Source: Dendrolimus kikuchii (Eukaryota; Arthropoda; Insecta; Lepidoptera; Lasiocampidae). Taken from it: a stretch of 64,000 nt of DNA. Below are positions 26,301 through 34,439 of the stretch, in pieces. The stretch spans positions 16,587,387-16,651,386 of the forward strand of contig CM034392.1 of the NCBI GenBank assembly GCA_019925095.2, read 5' to 3'. Every line of letters begins with the position of its first letter. Within the stretch, counting starts at the first letter, position 1. Both the position numbers and the translations under genes were made by a program. Under the pieces are notes generated by a model, which saw only the letters and a list, made by a program, of their open reading frames with translations, had not been told where the DNA came from and ran no database searches.

Positions 26301-29300
26301 TGTAGTAACTAAAAAACAGATTTGACTTACAAAATTATTGAAGACATTACTCACTTTCACAATTTCAGGGCGATTTAAAAATATTTCTGGTGGGAAATCA
26401 CGCAAAAATACATCACAAATAAACCTGCAACACCTTCTAGTTGATTTGAGTAATTTCAATGCATCTTCTATTAGGAGCATTGTTTTTAAATCTGACAAAC
26501 ATAGCTCGGTCCAAGGAAAAAGAAGTAGTTTAATGCCATCAGAAGTCTTGGAGCTAAAAGATATTAACAATATAATTATATTTCCCACATTGAGATATAA
26601 CGCTTATATGATCTAAGATTTCCCATTAGATTTCTTTGAAAATGTTCTTAGCCTAACTAAAAAGATATAACCTATATATCAGAATTCATGTTTTATTCTA
26701 TTATTTCACAACATTTTATCCTTTAAAAAACGAGGAGACTAGAACCCAGGAGTGTAAAATGTTTCGGCTTATAATTAGAGTCAACCTCTAGTGCGTGCTT
26801 GTTGTTTAAAGAGCAGGAGTTGTTAATACAGGTTACATTGTACTTAATTTTTATATTAGTGCTATTTGCACTCGGAAGTTTAATTTAATTTTATATCGCA
26901 AACTATTCCATCTCCGGGCATGAAAAGTATTTATGTCAATTTTCGGCATTAAAACTACATTTAAACAAAATAACAGCAAAACCGATCCAGTATTCCTAGT
27001 AGTTTTCCGTGAAAACTTAACGGAAAGATATATCGAGTTACTATCGCATTTTTTATAGATGATGAATGTTTATATCTATAAACTTGAGAAATGATTAATC
27101 TTATCCAAACTTTCGACCTTTATTGCAAACCATCCTAGTTATATTTGTCTATCCCTCGTTTATGACAACTACATAAACGACAAAAAGGACAAAAAGAAGA
27201 AATCGTACAAAACGGACAAATCAGACAAAACGGACAAATCGGACAAAAACGACAAAAAGGACAAATTGGTCAACTCGGACAAATCGGACAAAACGGACAA
27301 ATCGGACAACTCGGACAAATCGGCCGACTCGGACAAATTGGACCAATCGGACAACTCGGACACAAAGGACAAATCGGACATAAAGGACAAATCGGACAAA
27401 TTGGACAAAGATGACCAAAATTACGAAAATGGAAAAGCACAAAAAACCTATCCCACTTTTTGGGATAACCTTTACATAAATCTATTCCAAAAACTATCCC
27501 ATTATCCGGGATAAAAGGTATCCCTTGTCTACCGGTATTAAAATTACATGTATAGCGATTTTTAACTAAATCGGTCGAGTAGTTTTTCCGTAAAAGCATA
27601 ACAAACAGAAAGATGAATATGTTTTTATCTCGGAAACTATCCCATTTTTCGGAATAAAAAGTATCCTATATTCATTCTCATATATATATATATATATATA
27701 TACTGAGTTTCAATCAAATCGGTCCAGTAGTTTTTACGTGAAAACGGAACAGACAGACAAACAGAGTTACTTTCGCATTTATAATATTAAATAGGGATAT
27801 ATGGAGCAAATTGTTTAACCAACTTTTCTGTTCATGTTTTTAGAAAACTATGTAACTTCAAGCTTAGTGAAATGAGTAACATGAGTAACATAGATTACAG
27901 TTATTTCTCCAGTATTTAAAATCAAATATTATTTTTAGCAGCGCGATAAATTTTTCACTACGAAAATTCATGAAGATTTCCATAAAAACCCGGTATAAGT
28001 AAGGTTACTAAAGACATACATAAATAAATCGTAATGTTCTACTAAATATGTCTAAGAAACACAGAAAATGTCGTATCAAGCAAGTCGTATTATCACATGG
28101 TTTCAACATCACGAAATCCCAGGGAATATAAAAATCCTGGATTATATTGTTTTAGTCTCATATTTTTATGAATAATACCCACTTTAAAACAGTCCTGAAG
28201 AATTTCCCGTGGGCTTCCCGAAATATAAAGTATTGCATCTCTAGAAAAAGGACTTAAGCTATCGTTCTAGTGAAATTGTATTAAAATCAACTAATATTTA
28301 TGCAATCCAACTAATTTGCACCATACTCGGTAAAATCCCGCGGGCTTCCCGGGACACAAAGCATTGCAGCAATAAACTATCGTTTTAATGAAAACAGTAT
28401 CAGATAAGCTAATATTTACGCATCCGAACAACTTCAGACCGCTCCCGGAAAAATTCCCGCGGGATTCCCGGAATAAAAAGTATCACATATTTTATTACAT
28501 AAAATTTGATATCGACCAATGCAAAAAATCGAATTAGAATTCGATTTTTTTTCAATCTAGCCATAGCCTAGCAATCTTTTAAATAATTTCCACAAAAATT
28601 CCCGCGGGATCTAAGAATTTGCTGTCGCTCAGCAAAAACCGCATCGAAATCGGCCCCATAGTTTATACGTGAATCCTGAACAAACAGACAAGAAATCTAA
28701 AAAAAATGCACTGTTTTCTCGGTCATTTATATAAACTATTCCCATTGAGTTATAACATGTCTAGAGAGAGCATTGCTAACAAACAACACCGGCAAAAACG
28801 GCATCAAAAACGCGAAGCGTTGCTAAATTCACTCTGCGTTTTCGGGATATCAGGAAAAAAATATTACCCCATTTTTTATAATTAAATATTTTTTTATGTA
28901 AGTGAAAAGTTTAAATGATCGTTATGATTTAATCGCTTTAAGTGATATAATTTAATATTACTCAGAGGTTTTAGTTTTTTTTTAAATAAAGTATTAGCAA
29001 CAAAAGTTGTGTGTCTTGGAACGAACCATAAAAAAATACATGCACAAATGAATTCATAACACATTTTAGCACATGTAGTAATTTTAATTCGCAATAAACT
29101 GCTTGTACAGATAATTAGTACATATTTATAAGTTTGTTAATTACCAATACTAATGTAATAATTCTAAAAAAACTATATAATTATATATATATATAATATA
29201 TTAAATTATTTCTTTATTAGGAATTAATGGAGATACAGCTAACAGAATATAGACAAAATTTAATATCTTAATTATGACAATAAAAAGTTATCTATAATAT

Positions 29301-32300
29301 TACTAGCGGCCCGGAGCGGATTCACCCGCGGTCTGTCCCGTTCCCGTGGTATAAAGCGTTATGTTATATAGCCTATGACACTCCCTGTTAACGTAGCTTT
29401 CCAACAATAAAAGAATTTTTAAAATCGGTTTAGTAGATCCCGAGATTATCCCCTACAACATCACAAACTTACAAACTTTACCTCTTTATAATATTAGTAC
29501 AGATAACTCCGACCGAATCATCTGCTTTAAACGATATTCAGTTTTTTTTACATCCTCTTTGACGATATTTGCAGCACGCATTCTGTCAATTCTATGTCAA
29601 ACTACATAAGGTTACATTGAAAAGTTTATATTGTCCAAAGCGCTAAGGTTAGATTAGAAATAATTTTATATGGTGGTTAAGTATTCTTAAATTTTCTAAT
29701 TATCCTTCACACAACTTACATCTTATCGTTCACGATCATATATAATTATTTCAGGTACTTTATTTCAATACAACTGTGCCGTTGATAAGAAAATATAAAA
29801 AACATAGTGCAAAAATAATTCCGAAAATGATTCAAAATATTTTCTTTCAAAATCCATCTCTTTGTCCAAAAATATGCTACAATCGGATCCGTAGGAAGTC
29901 TAAAACGTAATATAAACTAGTTTAAGAAAACCGGATACACAAACATTACATGTCTGTTTTCTATAGATTTTTTCAATTCATATTTCATAAATAAAAAAAA
30001 TCGTAACAAAAGTCCCCAAATTTTGGAAAATAAGTCACACTTGTCACCTGACAACATCAATCAATTCGATAACCTTGAAAATGTCGAAATTAAATTTCAC
30101 GTTTTTACAAAGAAATCATGAGAAAAGTGTTAAGTTTTCCGATTAAATGACATCTCATACTTATCCTTTCCCGTTTTAAAATCGAGAGCTCTAACCAGTA
30201 AAGTAATCGAAACGACACTAACAGGCGTGGGAAGCCATTGAAGCCAGTGCACCAATTTTGGTGCACTGTTTTTGGGCCGTTTTTGTGCAATTGATGCGTG
30301 ATCTAGACGTTTATATGATCTAAGACTATTCCAGTCGTTTCTTATTTAAGCTATTCAGCTTTAATGTGGAAACGAGGCATGTTTAGAATTTTATAATATT
30401 ATCGATTAAATCAAAAAACTACTTCATTCAAAAATTTAATAACAATCCAGCATCGGAATATATTCAAAATGATTGACTTACTGATTTTCACAGTTATGAT
30501 CATAATCTGAAACAGGTGTATCTTTTGAAGACGAAAAATTGTTCATGTAGTGTTGGTTATCACTTGAACCACCACTTACTTCACTGAAAAAGGGTAGAAC
30601 AAACCAATTATCAAACATGAACCTATATGAAATGAAAAATAAAGATCACATATTACACATAAATTCAAGAGGTTAGATATGTATACTAGGCCACTCAGAA
30701 AGTATTGCCAAAAAAGTTTTTAGGTATGAGAGACTGGCCAGTTATAATCTATTCTAAAAACATGATTATTTATAACTAAAAAAAGTTATGCTCCAATTTC
30801 AAAATTTCCCTCGTGATCGTTTGCGAGCTAATTTAAATAATCGTGTCTCATTGAAAAATGATTACGATTTCAAGTGTCGCCTGAAACCCGACGAATCGTA
30901 CGATCGACTTCAAATGGCATTCATGGATGAAGGCTCTTCTAAGGCAACATGTATCGTTGGTACAACGAATTCAAGCGCGGTCGATAACTTTGGGGGATGA
31001 AGAAAGAAGTGGTTAGAGAAGAAAATGCAGTGAAAAATTTGATCCAAGACAATAGGCGAGTTACATATTGTTACGTGCGACCGTGGGTACGCACTTGGGA
31101 TTGGAAAGAAACACCAGTTCTTTTAAGTAATACTTTTATTGACTTACACAGCCGCAAGTAATACCTCTCCGCAGGGTTGCCCCTATACGCACGACTAACG
31201 ATGCACTGTCCTGAGGACAACGTGTCTCCCTCACAATAACGTCGCCGATATTGCATAGGCCACCTCCTGCTACTGCAGTGCTCACCTCTGATATTGCCGC
31301 GTGTAGCTCGCTTCTGGTTCGTCTCTTGAACTACACTACACTCTTCCTTCACATAACTATCCACTAAACTTGTCACTAAATTCACCACTAAACTTGTCAC
31401 TAAATTCACCACTTAACTCATCACTGTCTTCTATTAAACTTCTCTTCCAACTCTTCCGTATCGCACTTGTCGCTTCGCTGCCTTGAACTGAACTCAACTC
31501 TAAACTGCCAGGTAGACGCGCCTTACGCTGCTTATATACCCGGAAGAATCTTCTGGAACTCATAATTTCGATCTTCTTTTCGTTATTCTTTTATTTGCTA
31601 TTCATCCCTTTCTATACACCTATCTATCTCCGTCTTTCCTTTCCCGAACCTTCTACTAACCTAGAACTTTCATTCATCATCTATCTCTTTCTAACATCTA
31701 TCTATCTCTGTCTTTTCCTTCCCGAACTATCTATTCTAGAACTTTCGTTTATTGTCTATCCTTTTCTAACATGTATCTGTCCTTGTCTTTTCTTTCCAGA
31801 ATTTTCTACCTTTTTCTAGAAGTCTTGAGACCGGCTTCCGCTGCTAGAAAGTTCTACCCTCGGTCGCTACAATATCAAGTGATTCCCAGCACGTACTGCA
31901 GATTGGATTGGAAAGCCTTCACAAGATTATACACGTGCATCTTCGTGTGTGGACAGTTTTGCGCTGGGTGCTGGCATAGGCTTACCGATGGTCAAAAGCA
32001 GGCCCGGGTAAAATGGTGTCGTGATATGATAAACAAACTAGAAGCAGGTTCATCTCGGCGTGTTTATGACATCTTTACCGGTGATGATTTATCAATATGA
32101 CCAAGAAACGAAGCGCCAGTCAACTGTTTGAGTGTTTCAAAATGAATCAATGCCTACCAAAGTGAAGCGATCTAGAAGCGGGGGAAGATTTTTATTGTGA
32201 GTTTTTCCAATTTGACTGGCTACTCGGTGTCAATTCCTTTACGGAACCAAAGAATCATCAATGCCGAATGGTATACTACAAAATGCTTTGCAGAAGTTTT

Positions 32301-34224
32301 CTCTGTTATGAGTAACAAGTAACCAAACACTGGGCTCCGCAGACTACTGCTCCACCACAACACGCCCACCCATACCCCGCTCAAAACGAGGGACTTCCTG
32401 GACAGCATATTGTTCAAACTCCTGGGTCACCCTCCTTAGAACCCTGACCTAGCAACGTCTGACTTCTTATTATACCCGAAAATAAAAGATTAGCTCAAAG
32501 GTACACAATTTTCATCACCAGAAGATGCGCTGTCAGTGTTCCAGCAAGCTGTAAATGAGGTGTCTACAGCAGACCGGAAAAACTGTTTCGAAAACTAGTT
32601 CAGACACATGAAACTTTGTATAAAGGCTGGTGGAGCATACTTGGAAAAGATTTAATAAAAAAATATTTACCTATAGAACATTTTTTATTATTTTTGCAAA
32701 ACTGAGTTTCCCACATACAACGGTGAAGATTAAACATCAAATCATTACATTTCATATATCTTCTATTATGGATAAACAAAGTAATCTCCATGAACACAAT
32801 ACTGTGTAGTTACAAGACATAAGATTTATAAGCCATAACACTATTATATTATACATGTCTTGGAAATCCTACAATTATAATTTATTAATTCCAAAAACAT
32901 GAAAAATTAACTTTAAATCACCTTAGATAAGATCTTACAGAAAGTTGAATGCACTCAAAAGAAATTATTTCCAAAAAATTCTGAATAAAATGTAGAAGTG
33001 GGTACCATTGTTTCAAATATTTATGGCCAAACAGAGATAAAATTTGGTTTCATGATCATTATAAAGCATTTTATGGTTGATAGATACCTAATTTGCTTAC
33101 CTATTGAGTTCAGAAAGATGCAATCTAGGAATTGTAATATTATCTGCAGATTCAACTGTATTGATGAATTTCAAGGTATCAACTAAATCTTGATATACTT
33201 CTTTTGCATCATCATCTAATTTACTAATTATTTTATTTAAACTGGACAATAATCTTTTTATTCCAAAGTCTTTGATGACATAAGTTCCTGCTTTTGTCTG
33301 TAAGTCATTTAAAGAAAAAATAATCAATATAATTATGAAATTGAATATACTTTTAAAGATAATTAAACCACAGATATAATATGTGTGTATATAAGGGGTC
33401 ATTCTAGTATTATGTAAATGAGCTTTAGGGGAGTTGCAATATTTTTTTACTTTTGCTGTGAAATGTAGCAAGAAGTTTTAATATTCCTTGTTTTAAGTAT
33501 TATTAACACTGAAAAAGGCCATCTAATGTACTTGGCCATTCACACACTAATAATTTTAAAATGTATAACTAAAGATGTGATGATATAAACTAAAAAACAG
33601 ATGCTTTACATAGATGAAAACAATCCAACACATTCCATGAATTTAAGGCAGATTTGTGATGATAAATATCATTAATAATACATAGAATTGAATCTAAACT
33701 CTGAGCAGAACACTATTTAATGATTTTCATTATTAAGCCTGCAATTAAAACTAAAATTGACCTTAAAGTTTAGGAAGACTACCTTCATATATTGAAATAC
33801 TAAAACTTTCAGAACTTCACCTTTATTGAAGCAAGTAGTAAATCTAATGCTTCTTTTTGTAATGCTGGATTTTCTACATTGAACCACTCAAGTAGAGCCT
33901 CCAAAAGTTCTCTAGTGCTTGCTAATTCATCTTCCAGTTCCCACCCTAGGCGTAATTTGGCTGTCAATATTTTAAGAGCCCGCTCACGAATTTCTTTCAA
34001 TGGATTACCTGAAAAAAAATCTCAGCAGTTTCAAAATATATCAAGTGTGTCTACTAAGATTAAAGAAGATACAGTAGAATAGCCGGCACGGAAAGAAATC
34101 TTAGAACGCAAGCAGGAAACTTACAGACAGTACGAAAATGCTTACTTGTATAGGATCTCATATATTTCATAAGATACTTACTAAGTTTTAAAATGTATGT
34201 TGATAACGTATTATTCGAACTCAT
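8208..34224 (-). CDS. RTTN: Rotatin (RTTN/Ana3) homologue, 22 exons, 3' end not found
   Basis: Rotatin is a large armadillo-like repeat protein of centrioles and basal bodies; the Drosophila relative Ana3 is needed for centriole integrity. The N-terminus matches the rotatin N-terminal domain: LKEIRERALK, then LLEALLEWFN, about residues 18-60. Exon 5 carries a second rotatin-like block, DFPPEIFLNRPEIVK. Twenty-two exons bounded by AG/GT sites join in frame (4,119 nt, 1,373 codons) with no internal stop: 34224-34182, 34008-33821, 33297-33101, 30583-30482, 26553-26355, 25686-25549, 24990-24763, 23861-23692, 23159-22952, 21845-21381, 19605-19461, 18367-18218, 17199-17075, 16735-16518, 15064-14928, 14573-14361, 13807-13558, 13367-13192, 13050-12781, 12641-12421, 9804-9660, 8338-8208. 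The start ATG has an in-frame TAA upstream. Family members are near 2,000 residues, so several hundred C-terminal residues are missing. Introns hold many transposons. Exon joins are my inference from splice sites and phase. Confidence 0.87.
8626..8863 (+). repeat. SINE-like dispersed repeat, copy 1
   Basis: Starts with a T-run and ATTGCAGGAGTACAGCAGAC, contains CGGTTACCATCGGCTATGG and CTCTTAAGGGAGACTGGAAC, and ends in a GGGTGGT...CCTACCACC hairpin. In the rotatin intron between exons 21 and 22. The bases after it (8868-8905) include a GTCGCCTTTTACGAC block seen in other lepidopteran repeats. Confidence 0.8.
9660..9804 (-). CDS. RTTN: Rotatin exon 21
   Basis: Acceptor TATCAATAG, donor GTAGTT. 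Reads RWSEVWTSDVVRAVVQCSRG, then an alanine-rich armadillo-like helix, LRAAALHLMAALSYYAQLL. GC-rich against its surroundings and open only in this frame with the required phase. Confidence 0.78.
10290..10520 (+). repeat. SINE-like dispersed repeat, copy 2
   Basis: Same family and orientation as the copy at 8626-8863, with the same order of blocks: CTTTTTTTTATTGC start, GGTTACCATCGCCTATGG, and terminal CCTACCACC. In the intron between rotatin exons 20 and 21. Confidence 0.8.
10665..10800 (-). repeat. Diverged antisense relative of the SINE-like repeat
   Basis: On the minus strand it reads GGTTACTATTGCTTATGG, then ATTTGGAACACCAAGG and a CTCT-rich block, parallel to the body of the four better copies but with many changes. 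Confidence 0.55.
10810..12400. other. Rotatin intron, no exon recognised
   Basis: Minus frames at 11942-11733 and 11141-10953 are open, but no acceptor links them in phase 0 to exon 20. Small repeat similarity exists between 12090-12255 and 19100-19210 (TAGTTATACGAGG-like and CTATAAAC(T/C)TCATATAA blocks). Confidence 0.5.
12421..12641 (-). CDS. RTTN: Rotatin exon 20
   Basis: Acceptor GTTTTAG; the donor GTTCGT is unusual at its third base. Reads YLNELLRCIKFILHLRYSKL, with a Gly/Ser-rich turn (CASGGGRKGQ), and ends RVNVPIQ in phase 0. Confidence 0.8.
12781..13050 (-). CDS. RTTN: Rotatin exon 19
   Basis: Acceptor TTTACTAG, donor GTAAGAAC. Reads ITMTWIESYFVGNNAAIISL; later helices include NIQIVKIVLRCVNNLDRC and MESLLKILLACLDRI. 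Confidence 0.85.
13192..13367 (-). CDS. RTTN: Rotatin exon 18
   Basis: Acceptor TTATTTTAG, donor GTAAATAA. Reads YIHLLPASTINIKEFSALPW and later RDTALLVTLLNFLKTYMDTV. Confidence 0.83.
13558..13807 (-). CDS. RTTN: Rotatin exon 17 (GC-rich, weak donor)
   Basis: Acceptor GTTATACAG gives the phase needed after exon 16 and reads EWLLSEEEWRAAVRVRWWC, later GCTKALLALENATSHSQVN. The donor is GTTTGT, weaker than the others, and the phase fits exon 18. A second open minus frame overlaps (13627-13818), but no acceptor I tried links it to exon 16. Confidence 0.7.
14361..14573 (-). CDS. RTTN: Rotatin exon 16
   Basis: Acceptor CTTTTTAG, donor GTAAGT. Reads ILVFPANESAVLMAAQILAL and later VPALPLCVTERTSLPF. 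Confidence 0.83.
14928..15064 (-). CDS. RTTN: Rotatin exon 15
   Basis: Acceptor TATTTCAG, donor GTAATAA. Reads MSLTVDDYLAFPECAISCIS and ends SKVPDLLPLLIR in phase 1. Confidence 0.83.
15650..16310 (+). repeat. Unclassified element, copy 1 (rotatin intron 14)
   Basis: Starts near GGGTCAACAGCACTAGACTT and shares long stretches with 34466-35480, including ACCCAAAGGTCTATTAAAAG and AAGTCAAGAAAGACAAA, ending with AAGTACTTTTTTAAGGACC. No coding capacity seen. It lies between rotatin exons 14 and 15. Confidence 0.75.
16518..16735 (-). CDS. RTTN: Rotatin exon 14
   Basis: Acceptor TTCCATAG, donor GTAAGC, 72 codons plus two bases. Armadillo-like content: TSGLIQILEVLKQDIVLADD, then STLQQLAVILRQQELHETFL and CDGLKVIIALL. 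Confidence 0.87.
17075..17199 (-). CDS. RTTN: Rotatin exon 13
   Basis: Acceptor AATTTTAG, donor GTAATAA. Reads DDERYMPPKDLLRADVLLNS and ends SSPMNRTPQ in phase 0; probably a partly disordered linker. Confidence 0.8.
17665..17930 (-). repeat. LINE 3'-end repeat with microsatellite tail, copy 2
   Basis: Shares CTCTTTATTGTACACC, GAGGCCTTATTGCTTAAAGC and AATCTCTTCCAGACAAG with copy 1. The tail here is (ATACA)n-like. Located in the rotatin intron between exons 12 and 13. Confidence 0.65.
18218..18367 (-). CDS. RTTN: Rotatin exon 12
   Basis: Acceptor GTTTCAG, donor GTAAGAT. The junction with exon 11 makes HIGQAICKTLELDIADC. Ends LESAHFLCRLL in phase 1. Confidence 0.83.
18716..18966 (+). repeat. 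ACTAGC-type short dispersed repeat
   Basis: Starts AACTAGCTTATGCCCGCGAC, contains TTTTTCAAATCAGACCAGTA and GTTCCTGAGATTAGCGCGTT, and ends in TTTATATATTAGTATAAGA: the common lepidopteran layout. In the rotatin intron between exons 11 and 12. Confidence 0.75.
19461..19605 (-). CDS. RTTN: Rotatin exon 11
   Basis: Acceptor TTTTACAG, donor GTAGAC, 48 codons plus one base. Contains LLYLLKGRLVLSETCWWKLL and LLPVLPLIHVYAAHETHI. Confidence 0.85.
20249..20698 (-). pseudogene. Transposase catalytic fragment (Tc1/mariner)
   Basis: 149 codons with the first two catalytic aspartates (FTDENFF and QQDSAPGH); the frame is lost before the third. Confidence 0.85.
20899..21123 (-). pseudogene. Transposase N-terminal HTH fragment
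   Basis: 74 codons, with a helix-turn-helix-like core ENRIAVIALHKVGMEPNAIF and GISRMFVFRAINRY. It is separated from the catalytic fragment by frameshifts. Confidence 0.7.
21381..21845 (-). CDS. RTTN: Rotatin exon 10 (longest)
   Basis: 155 codons from acceptor GTTTCAG to donor GTATAC. Reads NSRLTIEQEFKSKYRELKQI, with charged helices and the stretch SILTELCCHGLSSKYKE at the end. It lies about 170 bp from the right end of the Tc1/mariner insertion in the next intron. Confidence 0.85.
22952..23159 (-). CDS. RTTN: Rotatin exon 9
   Basis: Acceptor ATTTTAG, donor GTATATT. The split Arg codon is restored across the junction. Reads SFFEDTARIHHRVAWLHLVF and ends EITKGLANILQ in phase 0. Confidence 0.85.
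23692..23861 (-). CDS. RTTN: Rotatin exon 8
   Basis: Acceptor ATTTTAG, donor GTAACT, 56 codons plus two bases. Reads KEINVCLCLVDSLIQLLLGC and ends MRAMGELLIKY. Confidence 0.83.
24008..24240 (+). repeat. SINE-like dispersed repeat, copy 3
   Basis: Same family; starts TTTTTTTTATTGCAAGAGT and ends CCTACCACCTGG. In the intron between rotatin exons 7 and 8. Confidence 0.8.
24763..24990 (-). CDS. RTTN: Rotatin exon 7
   Basis: Acceptor ATTTTAG, donor GTGAGC, exactly 76 codons. Reads VLTENKGSEDRINEELENIA, then LPAPLYALDTLQMILSVM. Confidence 0.85.
25549..25686 (-). CDS. RTTN: Rotatin exon 6
   Basis: Acceptor TTTCCAG, donor GTAAGACC, exactly 46 codons. Contains LLVLLCLTQTLYRRVLEL, a leucine-rich helical segment. 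Confidence 0.85.
26355..26553 (-). CDS. RTTN: Rotatin exon 5
   Basis: Reads SKTSDGIKLLLFPWTELCLS and later FLRDFPPEIFLNRPEIVK; the latter resembles the vertebrate rotatin segment DFPAEVFLQRP. Acceptor CTTTTAG, donor GTGAGT, ends in phase 0. Confidence 0.9.
27178..27415. repeat. Minisatellite, GGACAAATC-type units
   Basis: Dense array of 9-15 bp units built from GGACAAATC, GGACAAAAC and GGACAACTC. Units are multiples of three, so several frames on both strands stay open, giving false SDLSDLS-like or SDKSDKS-like proteins. Confidence 0.9.
27681..27702. repeat. (TA)n microsatellite
   Basis: Eleven TA units without interruption. Confidence 0.9.
28195..28760 (+). repeat. CCCGCGGG-type dispersed repeat, copy B
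   Basis: Four internal units with the core CCCGCGGG(A/C)TTCCCGG, same orientation as copy A. In rotatin intron 4. The usual terminal block (GGCATGTTTAGAATTTTATA) is found at 30378, separated from it. Confidence 0.75.
29303..29512 (+). repeat. ACTAGC-type short dispersed repeat
   Basis: Starts TACTAGCGGCCCGGAGCGGA, contains AAAATCGGTTTAGTAGATCC and ends TATAATATTAGTACAG. Rotatin intron 4. Confidence 0.75.
30482..30583 (-). CDS. RTTN: Rotatin exon 4 (linker)
   Basis: Acceptor CTTTTTCAG and donor GTAAGTC give phases matching both neighbours. The product is rich in Ser, Asn and Asp (for example NNFSSSKDTPVSDYDHN), a low-complexity linker expected after the N-terminal domain. Support is splice sites and phase rather than homology. 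Confidence 0.7.
31362..31425. repeat. Short tandem array inside the LTR
   Basis: Alternating units CACTAAACTTGT and CACTAAATTCAC, repeated through the segment with small changes. Confidence 0.75.
31621..31818. repeat. Tandem repeat of about 76 bp inside the LTR
   Basis: Three successive units start near 31621, 31698 and 31771, each with TATCT, a CGTCTTT-like pyrimidine block, CCCGAAC or CCAGAAT, and TAGAACTTTC. The third is shortened. Confidence 0.7.
33101..33297 (-). CDS. RTTN: Rotatin exon 3
   Basis: Acceptor TTACAG; reads TKAGTYVIKDFGIKRLLSSL and continues as a helical armadillo-like stretch to HLSELN. Ends in phase 2 at GTAAGC. Completes the rotatin N-terminal domain. Confidence 0.88.
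33821..34008 (-). CDS. RTTN: Rotatin exon 2 (rotatin N-terminal domain)
   Basis: Acceptor is a T-run ending CAG; the join completes a Ser codon and reads NPLKEIRERALK, later LLEALLEWFN and LLLASIK. This is the best family match of the gene. Ends in phase 0 at a GTGAAG donor. Confidence 0.92.
34182..34224 (-). CDS. RTTN: Rotatin exon 1 (start codon)
   Basis: Begins ATGAGTTCG after an in-frame TAA five codons upstream and ends after 14 codons plus one base at a GTAAGT donor. Encodes MSSNNTLSTYILKL, where ILKL aligns with the first conserved residues of the rotatin N-terminal domain. Confidence 0.82.
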
Positions 34225-34439
34225 TTTCACATAAATTTACAACATATTCAATAACACTGAAATGAGATTTCATAATCCGGTTATTCTGGTTTCACAGTTT
34301 ATAGGTTTTAAGGAGAGTAATACGTTTCTTGTGTGTAGGTCTCGGTACCGTACTACAAGAATTATTACAACAGAAACATTCCTGTTAATTGTTTTGACTT
34401 TCCTATTGACATTACTTGACTATTGACTTTGACATCACA

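Larger units (their letters stand above)
26890..27795 (+). repeat. Composite repeat region with minisatellite
   Basis: Three tail-like blocks recur: CCGATCCAGTATTCCTAG, AAATCGGTCGAGTAGTTTTT and AAATCGGTCCAGTAGTTTTT, each followed by GTGAAAAC- or GTAAAAGC-type sequence. The last ends TTTCGCATTTATAATATTAA. The minisatellite and a (TA)n run lie inside. Confidence 0.65.
31069..31871. mobile_element. Solo LTR, 803 bp, with 4-bp target duplication
   Basis: Begins TGTTACGTGCGACCG and ends CGGTCGCTACA, so the ends are TGT...ACA with an extended imperfect inverted terminus. Flanked by ATAT on both sides (31065-31068 and 31872-31875). The interrupted mariner frame resumes right after it. No internal retroelement genes are present. 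A 4-bp duplication fits a Ty3/gypsy-type or related LTR element. Two internal tandem arrays are listed separately. Confidence 0.8.
30720..32660 (+). mobile_element. Mariner remnant split by a solo LTR
   Basis: Plus-strand transposase pieces flank an LTR. Upstream (about 30788-31068): MLQFQNFPRDRLRANL, then SYDRLQMAFMDEGSSKAT and NLIQDNRRVTY. Downstream (31876 on): LTDGQKQARVKWCRDMINKL, SRRVYDIFTGDD, YDPETKRQS-like sequence at 32098 after a shift, and NPDLATSDF near 32440. The end, near 32640, resembles the mariner C-terminus (AGGAYLEKI). Several frameshifts and stops. Outer ends approximate. Lies in rotatin intron 3. Confidence 0.8.

Noticed and set aside
27169..27599. Repetitive SDLSDLS-like, SDKSDKS-like and Cys-Pro-Ile-rich open frames
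   Set aside because: By-products of a minisatellite with units divisible by three; several frames are open on both strands.
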